From the NCBI RefSeq assembly GCF_000755165.1, contig NC_025869.1:474287-538286 (forward strand): DNA of 64,000 bases. Direction: 5' to 3'. Positions 9,427 to 19,506 of the stretch are shown here, piece by piece. The first letter of the stretch is position 1. The number at the start of each line of letters is the position of its first letter. A program made the position numbers and the translations under genes. The notes beneath the pieces were generated by a model that had not been told where the DNA came from, did no database searches, and saw only the letters and a program-made list of their open reading frames with translations. This DNA comes from Leishmania panamensis (taxonomy: Eukaryota > Euglenozoa > Kinetoplastea > Trypanosomatida > Trypanosomatidae).

Positions 9427-10776
9427 TCACTTGTATTGCCACACCTGCTCTATGCCGCAGCTCGGAGAGACAACAAAGTGCATGAGTTGATCATGCGTGT
9501 CGACAGGGATGCGCGACGGCATGGAGCTATCAGGGACAGTGCTGACCGGTACGGACGTACTCGCTGCAGAAGGATGCAGGACCTGATCGTCGAAGGCAAG
9601 GCCCATGACCTCCCATTTCGGAAAAGACACGCCGGAGGGAGAGAGAGGGAGCGCATCTACTACGGCTTCCGTACCCACTGCCGCACCCTCCTCTTCCTGA
9701 GCTCCGATACGGGGCGGGAGGGAGTCAGCAGGGAACCTGTTGTGATGCGCACTGCCGTGGTAGCTGAAAAAGCGATCGTAGAAGCCACCGCCCTTGCCGA
9801 GGCGGGCACCGGTGCTCACGTCAAAGAGTACACCAGGCGTGAGCACGAGCATCGACGCCTTGTCGAGACTGCATAAGCTGTGCGTGTCCTCCCCATGCAC
9901 TCTGGGGCTCAAATGGGTGCTTGAGCCTTCACTGAAATCGCCGTACTCAAGAAGGCCCGATGGCCGATACCCAGCCGCGTGGGACTCGGGGAACAAACGT
10001 GCATATGCATCGCAGAGAATCATGTGACGCTGGCGACCATGGCAGCACGAGCGCACGACATGGCCGTCCTCGTCATCGCCCCTCACTCCTCCCAAAGTCG
10101 ACGGCGAATGGAGAGGAGCTAACGTCCCGAATGTGGACGTGTGTAAAGGCCCCAGTAGCCAGGGCTCCAAGAGAGAGATGTTAAACTCACGAATGCCGTA
10201 CCCACCTTGTGGGGCGAAGCCTGTGGCCAGGTCACGTTCATCCAGCACCTCGACAAAGACCATCGCACTCTTGAGGGTGTGCGGCGCGGGGAGTGCTACT
10301 GGCAAGGGATTAGAGAGAGCTGATGACCCTGGTTGTGCTGTCGGCTTCACAGAAAGCGCAGGCACAGCCCCAGCCGTCGGCAAAGCTGCCATCGCCTCTG
10401 AGAGCACTACAGGCGTCAAGATGTGGATGTTTTGTTCATGCGCGATTGACCACAGACGCTGCATGAGCGGCACAAGATCCACCTCAAAGTACAGTGGCAG
10501 ATACGCCAGGACGAGCAGCGGTGGTGGAGAAAGTGGGGCAGGTAGCGGTGCATCCGGTCCCGCTGCTGCTCCCAATGGCAACGATGACGACGTTTCACGA
10601 GCGGCAGCGGTCGCGCCAGGCCGGTAGCGCGCGAGAATGTAGCCATACACATGATCGCAGATCTGTTGCGAGGCAGCCACCACCTGCGCTGGATCCGACT
10701 TGGCCCACCTCCGTAAGCGGAGCAGCTGCTCCTTACGGAGTACCTTCTTGACGTGTGCAGTAGGGAGGGACTGCAT
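9427..10776 (-). CDS. 5-formyltetrahydrofolate cyclo-ligase (MTHFS)
   Basis: 449 residues. The enzyme converts 5-formyl-THF to 5,10-methenyl-THF with ATP, salvaging folinic acid into the one-carbon pool. Visible family features: N-terminal basic helix KKVLRKEQLLRLRRWA (counterpart of the K-x-x-x-R start of the family), a central PLYFEVDLVPLMQRLW segment, and the signature GARLGKGGGFYDRFF at about residues 320-335, which forms the ATP/phosphate-binding loop, followed by MGLAFDDQVL. Typical members are about 200 residues; the extra length here is in Ala/Pro/Ser-rich insertions between conserved blocks, common in Leishmania. Start chosen at MQSLPTAHVKKV because the frame upstream is leader-like and lies over a pyrimidine-rich (minus-strand) tract. 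Confidence 0.85.
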   Translation of the reverse strand: MQSLPTAHVKKVLRKEQLLRLRRWAKSDPAQVVAASQQICDHVYGYILARYRPGATAAARETSSSLPLGAAAGPDAPLPAPLSPPPLLVLAYLPLYFEVDLVPLMQRLWSIAHEQNIHILTPVVLSEAMAALPTAGAVPALSVKPTAQPGSSALSNPLPVALPAPHTLKSAMVFVEVLDERDLATGFAPQGGYGIREFNISLLEPWLLGPLHTSTFGTLAPLHSPSTLGGVRGDDEDGHVVRSCCHGRQRHMILCDAYARLFPESHAAGYRPSGLLEYGDFSEGSSTHLSPRVHGEDTHSLCSLDKASMLVLTPGVLFDVSTGARLGKGGGFYDRFFSYHGSAHHNRFPADSLPPRIGAQEEEGAAVGTEAVVDALPLSPSGVSFPKWEVMGLAFDDQVLHPSAASTSVPVSTVPDSSMPSRIPVDTHDQLMHFVVSPSCGIEQVWQYK

Positions 10777-10845
10777 CACGGAATGATGAAGCACCTGGGA
10801 GAAGGATGATGAGGGGGGAGAGGAGAGAAGGCGCGTACGGTACGA
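10777..10845 (-). promoter_or_regulatory. Probable spliced-leader acceptor region of the cyclo-ligase gene
   Basis: The plus strand is purine-rich here (GGAGAAGGATGATGAGGGGG and following), so the transcribed minus strand carries a pyrimidine tract directly before the chosen ATG at 10776. This is the arrangement expected for trans-splicing; the exact AG was not fixed. Confidence 0.4.
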
Positions 10846-11809
10846 GGCGACAGCGAGCAAGAAAAGAGCCCACGGAGAGAATGAAAGGCGGTAGATAGGA
10901 GGATTGTGAAAAACCGCCCGTGAAAACGCTTTCCCCCGGATTCCGGAGAGGGGAGTGTCCACTGTTTACTCTGCCTTGCCGTTCCACCGGCAACATAAAG
11001 TGAAGCCAGCACGGCACGCACACACACAGAGAGAGAAGCGTGCTGCTAGAGATAGAATTACACTGGGGAGGACAAGGTAATTTATTAGCGCAAAATAAGT
11101 GGAGTCGTAAAGCGAGAGTGACTGAGAAGAGGTGCACAGTGGCGAGCAGGAATGGAAAGAAAGTTGTGAAGAACCGGGAGGAAGGAGGCGTGTGTGAGAG
11201 AGAGAGGGAAGGAAGGGAATGTTTTGTGTGCTCACGCTGCCAGAACACGCGACGATTGTGTACCCCACGTGCTTTTCCTTCCCCCTCACTTTGCGCTATG
11301 TCTGCATGTGTGTAGTAATCACCGGTAGTCGTTGCTGTGAAAGGGCGCAGAGAGAGATGCAAATGGGTTTGTGCGTGTGTGCCTGTGTCATGCTCACAGT
11401 TGAGAGTTAAAAGTTGAAACAAAAGGTGAACGAGGCTCAAGCACTGCCAAGTACGAGTCGTTATCCGATCACACACACATTCTCTCTCTCTCGAGTGACG
11501 GGGGGAGACAGGAAAGGGGAAAAGTGAAAGGTAGCAATGGTCAGCGCTGCTAGAAACCTACCTCATCCAGCACACACGCACGCACACACACATACATACG
11601 TACAGATATATGGGGGGGGCCTGCCTGGACGTAAGCTAACACGAAACGAGTGCTTTCGGCTAGAGTCCTGTCGTTGGTGTCGCTGTTTGTTTCCTCCATT
11701 TACCTCACAGTGCATCAGCACTCGATCGATTGCAAAGAAAGCAGAAAAGGCGGCGCACAAAGAGAGGCGGCACAAGATGGATGTGCAAAACAGATATGCC
11801 TCAGATGCT
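10846..11809. other. Spacer, no gene seen
   Basis: UTR-like sequence with several purine-rich blocks and a GA run near 11480-11492. It separates the HIT gene from the cyclo-ligase gene. No frame looks coding on either strand. Confidence 0.55.
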
Positions 11810-13072
11810 TCACAAGGTGGCTGTCGACAACGAGGCGGCTGCTGCGGTGTACTGGGCAAACAAGAGACGCAGCTCGTTTGTCTCATCCTGCATAGCAGCG
11901 GGTGTGCGAGGCGGGCGTCGCCGCTGTCCCTCCTCGTCCATCTCTGGCTCCCCCGCCAGCTTCCCTTTGGGGTCGAAGGGGATAACATGCACGTGAAGAT
12001 GGTCCACCGTCTGCCCCGCCAGTGAGCCTTGCTGCACAGCAATGCTGTAGTTCCCAACAGAGGGTATGGCGGCGGTAGCAGAGGAAGCAGCACTGTCTCG
12101 GGCATAGCACTGACGACGCAGATGCTCGAGGACCTGAATAGTGCACCGCATCACATGGCCCCAGTCGTCCACTTCCTCCTCTGTGAGTCCGTGTATCGTG
12201 CCTACACAACGAATGGGGACCACCATGAGATGGTTCGGTACGATGGGCTTCAGGTTCACGAGCACACAGAAGTGCTGGGAGCAGTACGGGATGCTCACAG
12301 CAGCCAAAATGGGGAAGGGGTAGAAGGTAAAGCGATGTGCGTCTTTGATTTCAGTAAGGAGGATGGGAGGGGTGGTGTTTGCGACCGAGGCGGCCGCGTA
12401 GGCGTGCATCTGGCGGAGATTCTCAGCAGTATGTGCCTGGGCATCTGGCTTGGACGCCAACGGGTCGCGCTGCAGCTTCTCCGCTGTCGTGGCCGCAGCG
12501 AGTGCTGTCTCTTCAGCGGTCAACAACTCTGCCGACGCCTCCTCCGGCGACTGCGCAGGTTGCTGTTGCAAAGTCGTGACAAGGGCCGTGAAGGCAGCGA
12601 GCACCGCTGCGTTTTCGCCCGCCTCCACAGCAGTGGTCGATTGCGCAGGAACGAGGTGGTACCGCTGCAGTTGGTGATAGACCAAGTTGTTCGGGGTGAA
12701 GTCACCGGGTGTCCGCTCCACGATGTGCAGGTACGCGTGATTGTTGTTGACAACGGGCTTCTCAACGCTGGCGGGCGTGTCCGCCGTCATCGAGCGGATC
12801 TCCGCCGTGTCCCCAGGGGAGGAGAAGTTAAAGTTCGCGCCTGGATGAGTGAGGCGACGGCTCATCCGCAGCAGAGCTGACCAGTCAGCAGGCAGTAGCG
12901 AGGTAAGGCGGAAGACAGGCATGGATGTCAAAGGGGAAGAGGAGGTCTGCATCAGGTGTACGTGATGCTGACGATATGCTTCATAGCTAGCACAGCTGTT
13001 CACGGTGGAAACGATATAATGCACACCCTTCTTGGTCACCGCAATTGAAGGCGGGACTTTCGCCGAGCGCAT
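11810..13072 (-). CDS. FHIT-type HIT-family hydrolase with long N-terminal extension
   Basis: 420 residues. The C-terminal ~140 residues are a HIT domain: LVNLKPIVPNHLMVVPIR, then LTEEEVDDWG, and the active-site block QQGSLAGQTVDHLHVHVIPF with the triad at His358, His360 and His362. The Q-x-G-x-x-A-G-Q-T-V-x-H spacing is that of FHIT (diadenosine triphosphate hydrolase) rather than of HINT. The FHIT-like C-terminal segment (basic-proline linker followed by an E-L-R helix) is also present. FHIT cleaves Ap3A to AMP and ADP and is cytosolic in other organisms. FHIT is about 150 residues; the extra ~240 N-terminal residues are unusual, with a conserved-looking beginning (IAVTKKGVHYIVSTVNSCAS) and an Ala/Glu-rich middle. 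Substrate is inferred from family. Confidence 0.8.
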   Translation of the reverse strand: MRSAKVPPSIAVTKKGVHYIVSTVNSCASYEAYRQHHVHLMQTSSSPLTSMPVFRLTSLLPADWSALLRMSRRLTHPGANFNFSSPGDTAEIRSMTADTPASVEKPVVNNNHAYLHIVERTPGDFTPNNLVYHQLQRYHLVPAQSTTAVEAGENAAVLAAFTALVTTLQQQPAQSPEEASAELLTAEETALAAATTAEKLQRDPLASKPDAQAHTAENLRQMHAYAAASVANTTPPILLTEIKDAHRFTFYPFPILAAVSIPYCSQHFCVLVNLKPIVPNHLMVVPIRCVGTIHGLTEEEVDDWGHVMRCTIQVLEHLRRQCYARDSAASSATAAIPSVGNYSIAVQQGSLAGQTVDHLHVHVIPFDPKGKLAGEPEMDEEGQRRRPPRTPAAMQDETNELRLLFAQYTAAAASLSTATL

Positions 13073-13642
13073 TGCAGCCGCGCCAGCTGAAACCTGAGGA
13101 ATGCGACTTTGTGTAAACGTTTGTATGAATGTGTAAGCGAGGTGTAGGCGGTACCGGCCCGTGGTGTGCGCCGGGTCGTTCAGGTGGAGAAGACGACTAC
13201 AGTCCCCAACAACACGTCACATGCAGATGAGACAGCGATTGAGCCTGCCACACGTTCGCGGTGAGGATGGGGGAGGGGGGGCGGTTGAGAAACGGAGGTC
13301 AACACATGAAGTAAGTCAAAGGAGGAGACAGTGAGAGAAGGGGATGGCAGCGGTCGCTGGGAAAGAAGGCTGATCAAGAAAGCGGGCTCAACGCACAGTC
13401 AGGCCCGAAGAGAATACCACACACGTCAATCGCCGCGATGGCGGTGCTAGGCGGGGCGTCGTCAACTTTTCGTTTGTAGTTTCCGCATGCACGTTCGTTG
13501 CGGTGACGTATGCGGACATGTGTGTCTACACACCTGAATCCGTATGTGCTCAACTCTCAGTGCGTGTTATTGCACCCTCGTTTCGTGAACATCGCTGGGC
13601 CTCGCTCCACCTCTCTCTCGGGGTGGTTCGTCACATGTATGC
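13073..13642. other. Spacer, no gene seen
   Basis: Short intercistronic region between the HAD gene and the HIT gene, with purine-rich plus-strand blocks (about 13263-13345) that act as pyrimidine tracts on the transcribed strand. Confidence 0.55.
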
Positions 13643-15058
13643 TCAGGCGCGCCTATGCCACGTACGCCCCTCCTCCGCCGCTCGCTTCTCCTCTTCCAGT
13701 GTGCGCACCAGGGCCACAAGCTGCTCCCCGCTTAGCATGCCTGAGCTGCGGCCACACAATGCAGGAGGCACGAGCACCATGATAAAGACAAACGGGGGAG
13801 GAACGGCGAAGGAGACGGCGGCGCGTAAGGCACGTGGGTCGTAGACCGCTGCCGCCTTGGCCCCAGACCCAAAAGCAGTGGTAGTGCTGCCGACCACCGG
13901 CCGTCCACCCTGTACGCGACCTCTGCCCTCGCAGCTGCTCTTCGAGTTGTACAACCGCACCGTTCCCTCAACCCACTGCTGCGCCTGCCGCTCAGCTTGG
14001 CTCAACGCCGCCGAGACCTTCGCCTCCGGAAGAGTCTCTGTCAGAGAGGGTAAGTCGTAGAGGCTGTACCGGTGGACTGGGTAACATGCATCGCGAAGCA
14101 GGGAATACGGGCTAGCGCGCAGAGATGCGACGAGCGTTGAAAGGTGTTCGTTTCTGCCGTCTGTGCCTTGCCAGGTGTCCCTTTCACGGTCAGCGCACGA
14201 CACAACCGTCGGCTGCGGTGTGTGCAAAACTGTTAGTGACGGGGGTTCCACCGTGACGGCCTCACATCTTCGCGAGGCCTCCCCATGGCAACCGTTCTGC
14301 CACTTGCCCTCTTCTCGCTTGACAGCCTCTGTAGTGCTGCCTGCGACGTCGAACGTCACGACGCCGACGCGATCTGCCTTCCAGTAGCTGTTATCGCTGT
14401 TGACGGTGCCCCTATGCCTGTCCCTGACATCCATGTACAGCACTTCCTCCAGCGCCCGCATCCCCTCGAGCAGCAGCCTACCCTGCTCAACGCGGTCCTC
14501 ATAGTAGAAGACGCGCGCTGGTTGGTGGTACTGAATCAAGGAGAAGAAATGGTTTAGTTTGTACTTGACAGTACCGGCCGTCTCACTCGGCTTCAGCAAG
14601 ACGTCCTCCACCTCTTTGTCTAGCCCTGCCTGCTGTAGCAGCGTCCAGATTCGGTCGTAGTACTTCACGTCGCGGCCAGTGAGCACATAGATGAGAGGCA
14701 TGTCCACCGTTGGCACCGGTGGCTGTGTGCCGACGGTGGGGCAGCGCTGGCGCATCAAGGAGTTGCGGGTCTCAACGATGGCACGCATGTGTGCTAGAAT
14801 GGGCTCCACAAACCATGTAATCTCAGCCGGCTGCTCCGGCACTGCCGGTGGCGACAGCGTTGAAAGACTCTGATACCACCCCAGGCCGCCGGAGGACACG
14901 GGGCTGCGTAGTTTGCCGTGCAGCTTGTTTGCTACAACGGCTGCATCCGCGACGCTGAGGTCCCCCGTGGCGACAAGGGCAGCAGTAAGTGCATTCGGGT
15001 CGGCCACCGGAGAGTAGAAGATCGTGCCGTCGAAGTCGAAGACGTGTAGCTCCACCAT
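13643..15058 (-). CDS. HAD-superfamily protein, Swiss-army-knife RNA-repair-like (HAD_SAK) type
   Basis: 471 residues. It opens MVELHVFDFDGTIF: the HAD motif I D-x-D-G-T with nucleophile Asp7 and acid/base Asp9. Motif II is the Thr of YVLTGRD (residues ~140), and downstream lie a Lys (KPSETAGTVKYK) and an acidic FYYEDR segment in motif III/IV positions. The pattern of VFDFDGTIFYSPVADPN, a Trp-containing cap, LTGR and YYEDR matches the HAD_SAK family, in which the domain is tied to RNA end repair in fungi and other eukaryotes. Start set at the ATG two residues before motif I; upstream sequence is a pyrimidine-rich leader. The C-terminal ~200 residues are less conserved and hold a basic helix at the end. 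Phosphatase or 3' phosphatase activity is inference. Confidence 0.65.
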   Translation of the reverse strand: MVELHVFDFDGTIFYSPVADPNALTAALVATGDLSVADAAVVANKLHGKLRSPVSSGGLGWYQSLSTLSPPAVPEQPAEITWFVEPILAHMRAIVETRNSLMRQRCPTVGTQPPVPTVDMPLIYVLTGRDVKYYDRIWTLLQQAGLDKEVEDVLLKPSETAGTVKYKLNHFFSLIQYHQPARVFYYEDRVEQGRLLLEGMRALEEVLYMDVRDRHRGTVNSDNSYWKADRVGVVTFDVAGSTTEAVKREEGKWQNGCHGEASRRCEAVTVEPPSLTVLHTPQPTVVSCADRERDTWQGTDGRNEHLSTLVASLRASPYSLLRDACYPVHRYSLYDLPSLTETLPEAKVSAALSQAERQAQQWVEGTVRLYNSKSSCEGRGRVQGGRPVVGSTTTAFGSGAKAAAVYDPRALRAAVSFAVPPPFVFIMVLVPPALCGRSSGMLSGEQLVALVRTLEEEKRAAEEGRTWHRRA

Positions 15059-17532
15059 AAGAACCACAAGAAGGGTAAAAGAGAAAAGGAAAGGAATAGG
15101 AAGGAAGGGAAACAAGGCAATACACAGGCTGACGCAGACACAGACTTACACAAAGCTCGGCAATAACGACGCACTGCCCCCACTTATTGCGCTCGAGTGC
15201 TCTCTGCGTATGTGTCGACGTGCGCAAGATAAGGAGAAGTGAAGGAAGCGCTAAAATGAAATAAAAAAATACCTGAAAAAGAGGAGAGGGATTGTCACGA
15301 GTGAGAGGCAGAGAAAGATTAACGTATAGATGGCGTCGTGGTGGCGCGGAAGCGAGCAGAACGGGAAGGATATGCGTTCCACAGCTTTGATATACTCCGA
15401 CAACCGCAGTCCTCCCCACTCAGCACCCACACAAGAGTGAGGCGCACGCGAGACAGGAAGGGCAGAGCATCACACATAGAGGTGTGTGTGTGTGTGGATG
15501 TGGATGTTTGTCTGTGTGAATAGGGCAGCACAAACACCCCGCTGACTACACCCTCGCGCTTTCGCTCCTATTTCCACTCTCTCACCCGTTGCGAAAGCGC
15601 ACCTAACTTACCACGATGAAGGACATCACAGACATGTGCAAAGTATATAGGCCTATTCTCCACGTTCTGAGACAGTACACGACCGTGCATCGTCACGCCC
15701 AGTCGCACACACGCAGAAGGAGAGGAGTAGCAACAAACTCGCCCACAAACGTGCACGCCTACATAAGCAGATGGACATAGCAGACGCACTAAGCAGAATG
15801 GTAAAGCCACTCCTGCTGACAACAGAAGAAAAAAAGGAGGGGAGCACCTGCCCTCCTCCCTCACGCTTTCTTTTGACTTTTCGCTCCTTTGCCAGCTGTG
15901 TTCCCCCCTCCCCTCCCCGTGTCTCTCCCACACCTCCTCACCTCCCTTCCCCTCCTCTGACCTGCCCTCTTCTCGTTCCACAAGGCGCGTCCTCCTGCCC
16001 TTGCAGACGCACAGGTGGGAAAGTGCGAGATCCATAGCGAAAGTAGGAAAGAGAGCAGAGCTGTTCGTTTTTGCTGTTGAAGCGAGTGTCTAGCGAACCC
16101 GTCGAGTCCGATAACCCTCAGTAGGCGAGGGTCGCTTAAAGTACTTCAATACCAAAGATGAGATATACACCGAAAGAGAGGCAGGTGGCGGAGTGAGGCA
16201 CAAGAGAAATCGATAAAGATGAAAACAAAATGATAGCTGAGAGAGAAAGAGAGGCGGTTGCGTGTAGTCTATGAAGAGACGCCTACGCCTCTTTTTCATG
16301 TGTAAACGCAATCCTCCCTCTGCTTCTCTCTCTCCCCTCTCTCTCTCTCTGCCTCTTGCGCTCATTGGCTTTACTACCCGTCGTTCAGCTTGTTCGTTGC
16401 TCATGTGAATGTATACGCACTACTGAGACAGCACACAGAGAGGAAATGCCTTCCCAAAGCGTTCTTCTCCGCCTACAGCGGTGCGCGCGTTTGGCAAAGA
16501 GCACCAGCGAGTGGAGGCGGTACTGGAGGAAGGGGAAGGGAGGGGCGCACGTGAACGCGCACAAAATAAGCGGACATTGCCACACTAACAATGGAAAAAA
16601 AAACGTAAAAAAGGGGGGAATCCTCAAAACGCGAAACCATAAAAGAGGTGGAAAGCAGTGATCAGGAATGTGCCCCTCTGGCTGTGCAAATAGAGGTGTG
16701 TGTGTGTGTACGCACGTGTGATGGGTGATGACGTGAGTGTACCAGTACAGGCAGCGGCGAGGGGACGGTGCGTGTGCATGGCCTACCACACCAGTAAAAG
16801 GAGAACAAAAAAAAAATACGAAAGAAAGAGTTAGTGCGAAGCAGAGAAAGAGATGGACATCCGAGAAGGGCGTAGGCTGAACGCTCTTGTATATCTGCGC
16901 CTGTGCTGCTAAAAGGTAGAAGGGCTAAGGTAGGCCCCCAGCACGACGGCGGGCACGCAGCAGTCAAGAGCACGGAGGAACAGAAGTCGACTGTCTCCCC
17001 TCCTCGCACCTCGCAATAGGAGCAGCCGAGCGAGTACTCGTGGTACACCAACTCAGTGAGAAGAAAAAAATAAACACAGAAATGCAAGCAGTTGACTGCA
17101 GGCAAAAGAGCTGCACCAATACAGTTGTGTGTTTGGCTTAAGTGGGTGAGAGGATGGCCCATGGTGTACACACGCATGCATAGGTACAACTCAGCATGCA
17201 GCTAAAGATACCCACTCCCTTTCAGGGCCGAAAAGACTCTGCTCTGAGTCGCCCCGTGCACCATACGCCCTCCTAAGATATCGCCCCCACAAAATGCTGT
17301 AGAAGACTGTGGAGGAGGGGCTCAAAGAACAAGAGTGGGGGAAAAGAGAGGGAGCGACGCAGAACAGAGAAATGGTGTGCCTACAGGAGGTGTTGATGCT
17401 CGTTTGTGAGCAACTGTGAAGAAGTGTGTACTCGCGCTCTATTCCCCTGTGAGTAGCTGCGCGCAAGCCAGAGAGAACAATGCACGGTGTCACTTTTCCC
17501 CAACATCATCTTCGTGCATCCTGCCTTCCTCG
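15059..17532. other. Long spacer (2.5 kb), no gene seen
   Basis: The region has pyrimidine-rich and purine-rich blocks, GT and GA microsatellites (about 15483-15500, 16330-16352, 16695-16710) and oligo-A runs on the plus strand. Open frames on both strands are low in complexity (Cys/Ser/Phe/Leu from repeats). It should contain the 3' UTR of the methyltransferase gene and the leader of the HAD gene. Confidence 0.55.
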
Positions 17533-19506
17533 TTAGATATCCGCGCAGCCCTTCGCGTCGTCTGCGGTGATGCGCAGTCCTTCCAGAGCCGCCGAAGATG
17601 TCATTAAAGACTCGATCCACGCAGCACGTCCCTCCGCCGTCACCCAGCTCCGCCGCACCTCCGCAGAGGGCGACACCTTCGCAAAGGACATGCCGACAAG
17701 CTTCCCCTGAATGCTCTGTTGCACGCGTTGAAACCCTATAGAGGCCAAGCACACCGTCCACTCGTTCATCCAGTTGCGACGCCGCGGTCCCTGCGTGCGC
17801 GTGCTCACAATCACGAGCAACCCGCCCTCCCTAAGTGCCAAGAAGGCATGGATGCACGCCAAGAAGCGCAAGCGTGGGGTGGGCATGTAGGACAGGAGAA
17901 GACAGAAAAAAACAGCGTCGTAGCTTTCCAGCCGCACCGCCGTCGCTGTGAGCGAGCTTTGTGTCGCGTCGCCTGTACTGCCGTCATGCGAGTCGCGGAG
18001 GTGCGATCCGGAGTTTCCACCCCAGTCGATGAGGCTGTTGACTGAGTTCTGCTGCTGATAGCGGAGGCGGCCTTCATCCGCCGTGCCGGTTGCAACGGCG
18101 GTACTGTTCGTGCGCACCACCTCGCCTGCCTCTGGCTCGTCGCCAAAAAAATCAATGTCCAGCCAGTCCACTCGCCACACACGTGGTGCAGGGACGCCAT
18201 CAGCACCACTGTTACAGGCCGCAGATGCCTGATACGGAGCAAGATCCAAAGACGTTACATGCAAAGGCACTGGTGCAAGAGGCACTGCACGGCTCAAGAT
18301 CTTGCCGAAAAAGGGGCCATAGCATGAGCCCACATCCAGTGCCCACAGCGGCGCAGGCGGCGACGTCGGCGTCAAGTGAAGCGCATCGCGAGTGTAACGT
18401 AGTGCAGTAGCCCACGCCGTGTTCTCCCCTCGGCGCCACGTCGACTCCTCCACAATGACGCGTGCGTACACATCCGCGTCAATGAGCTCCCGCACGGCGC
18501 ACGCCTCCGTCGTCGATCCGTCACTTGAGTCGGCACTCGAGAACAAGCAAGAGGAGCCGTCCGCGCTCTTATTTGGCACAGCATCGCAGCTGCCCTGCCG
18601 GGGCGGTGTGCAAACCCTGATTAGCTGGCTCGCCTCCGCTTCCGTCGCCATGCGACCATGTCGCTGAAAGAAGAGCCTGCGAAGCGGCTTCACGACTCGT
18701 GCAAACACGCCAGGCAGCTGACGGAAGCTCACCTGCTCAACGTGCACCCTAAAGCAGTGAGATGGCGACGGCGCCGGCGCCGGAGGTTGAAGATCAGCGG
18801 CGCCAGGCGCGCCGTCTTTGGTGCCCTCAACGCACCCTTCTGTATCTGCCTCGCCGAGATAGTAGGAGGCGATGCTCTGCAGGCAGTAGCTGAGGCGGTC
18901 GTTGTAGTGGCGAGAGTTGTCGACGGACATCGTCACAGTTCTCGTAGCTGCCATTGCCCTGTGTATCAGCGCACAAGACGATGACTCTTTTACGTCATCT
19001 GACGTGTCGCTACTTCGCTGGCGCTTCCCGCCATGCGTTGCAGGCTCGCTGCGTGTACTGTTACCGTCATCCACTCCGGTGCCGGGTCCCTCCACAGGTA
19101 CCACGGAGGGATTCCAGTACAGCGTTGCAAGATGATGCATCGCCTCAGCATAGGCAGAGAGCCGCCGCACTGCCTCCTCGCCCGTCAGCGTACGTCGCCA
19201 CACCTTCAATTCCTCCTGGTACGACGACAGCGACGGCGCAGAGGCAGTAAGGCAAGAAGAAGCACTCATTGTGGTCACCGCACTACCACTGCCACTGATA
19301 CCGGACTGTACGGTCGCCTGCAGATGCCGATGCTGCTCCTTGATGAGAGATGCCCAGGCGAGGTGCTCTGTCGAGACGTTTTCCGTCTGTGACGTCGAGG
19401 CTATTCCGGATGCCTGCGCAGGCAACTCGGGCAGAGGTGCGCGCGAAACCGACTCATGACCCTTACCAGCACTGTTTTTCGCATGGCGCGGCTTTGACGA
19501 TGGCAT
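17533..19506 (-). CDS. BMT2/SAMTOR-like S-adenosylmethionine-dependent methyltransferase
   Basis: 657 residues. The C-terminal ~300 hold a class I methyltransferase fold in the form seen in yeast Bmt2 (25S rRNA m1A2142) and its animal relative SAMTOR: ALDVGSCYGPF at ~391-401 (motif I), HVTSLDLAPY at ~413-422, WRVDWLDIDFF at ~438-450, and SYDAVFFCLLLSYMPTPRLR at ~527-547, followed by LREGGLLVIVS and a Trp-rich WMNEW segment. The G-S-C-Y-x-P-F loop and the D-L-A-P-tail are distinctive for this family. A helical region at ~280-310 (VFARVVKPLRRLFFQRHGRM) precedes it. The N-terminal third is Ser/Thr-rich. The start is the first true ATG (MPSSKPRHAK). It could methylate rRNA, or sense SAM as SAMTOR does; the sequence alone does not decide. 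Confidence 0.72.
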   Translation of the reverse strand: MPSSKPRHAKNSAGKGHESVSRAPLPELPAQASGIASTSQTENVSTEHLAWASLIKEQHRHLQATVQSGISGSGSAVTTMSASSCLTASAPSLSSYQEELKVWRRTLTGEEAVRRLSAYAEAMHHLATLYWNPSVVPVEGPGTGVDDGNSTRSEPATHGGKRQRSSDTSDDVKESSSCALIHRAMAATRTVTMSVDNSRHYNDRLSYCLQSIASYYLGEADTEGCVEGTKDGAPGAADLQPPAPAPSPSHCFRVHVEQVSFRQLPGVFARVVKPLRRLFFQRHGRMATEAEASQLIRVCTPPRQGSCDAVPNKSADGSSCLFSSADSSDGSTTEACAVRELIDADVYARVIVEESTWRRGENTAWATALRYTRDALHLTPTSPPAPLWALDVGSCYGPFFGKILSRAVPLAPVPLHVTSLDLAPYQASAACNSGADGVPAPRVWRVDWLDIDFFGDEPEAGEVVRTNSTAVATGTADEGRLRYQQQNSVNSLIDWGGNSGSHLRDSHDGSTGDATQSSLTATAVRLESYDAVFFCLLLSYMPTPRLRFLACIHAFLALREGGLLVIVSTRTQGPRRRNWMNEWTVCLASIGFQRVQQSIQGKLVGMSFAKVSPSAEVRRSWVTAEGRAAWIESLMTSSAALEGLRITADDAKGCADI

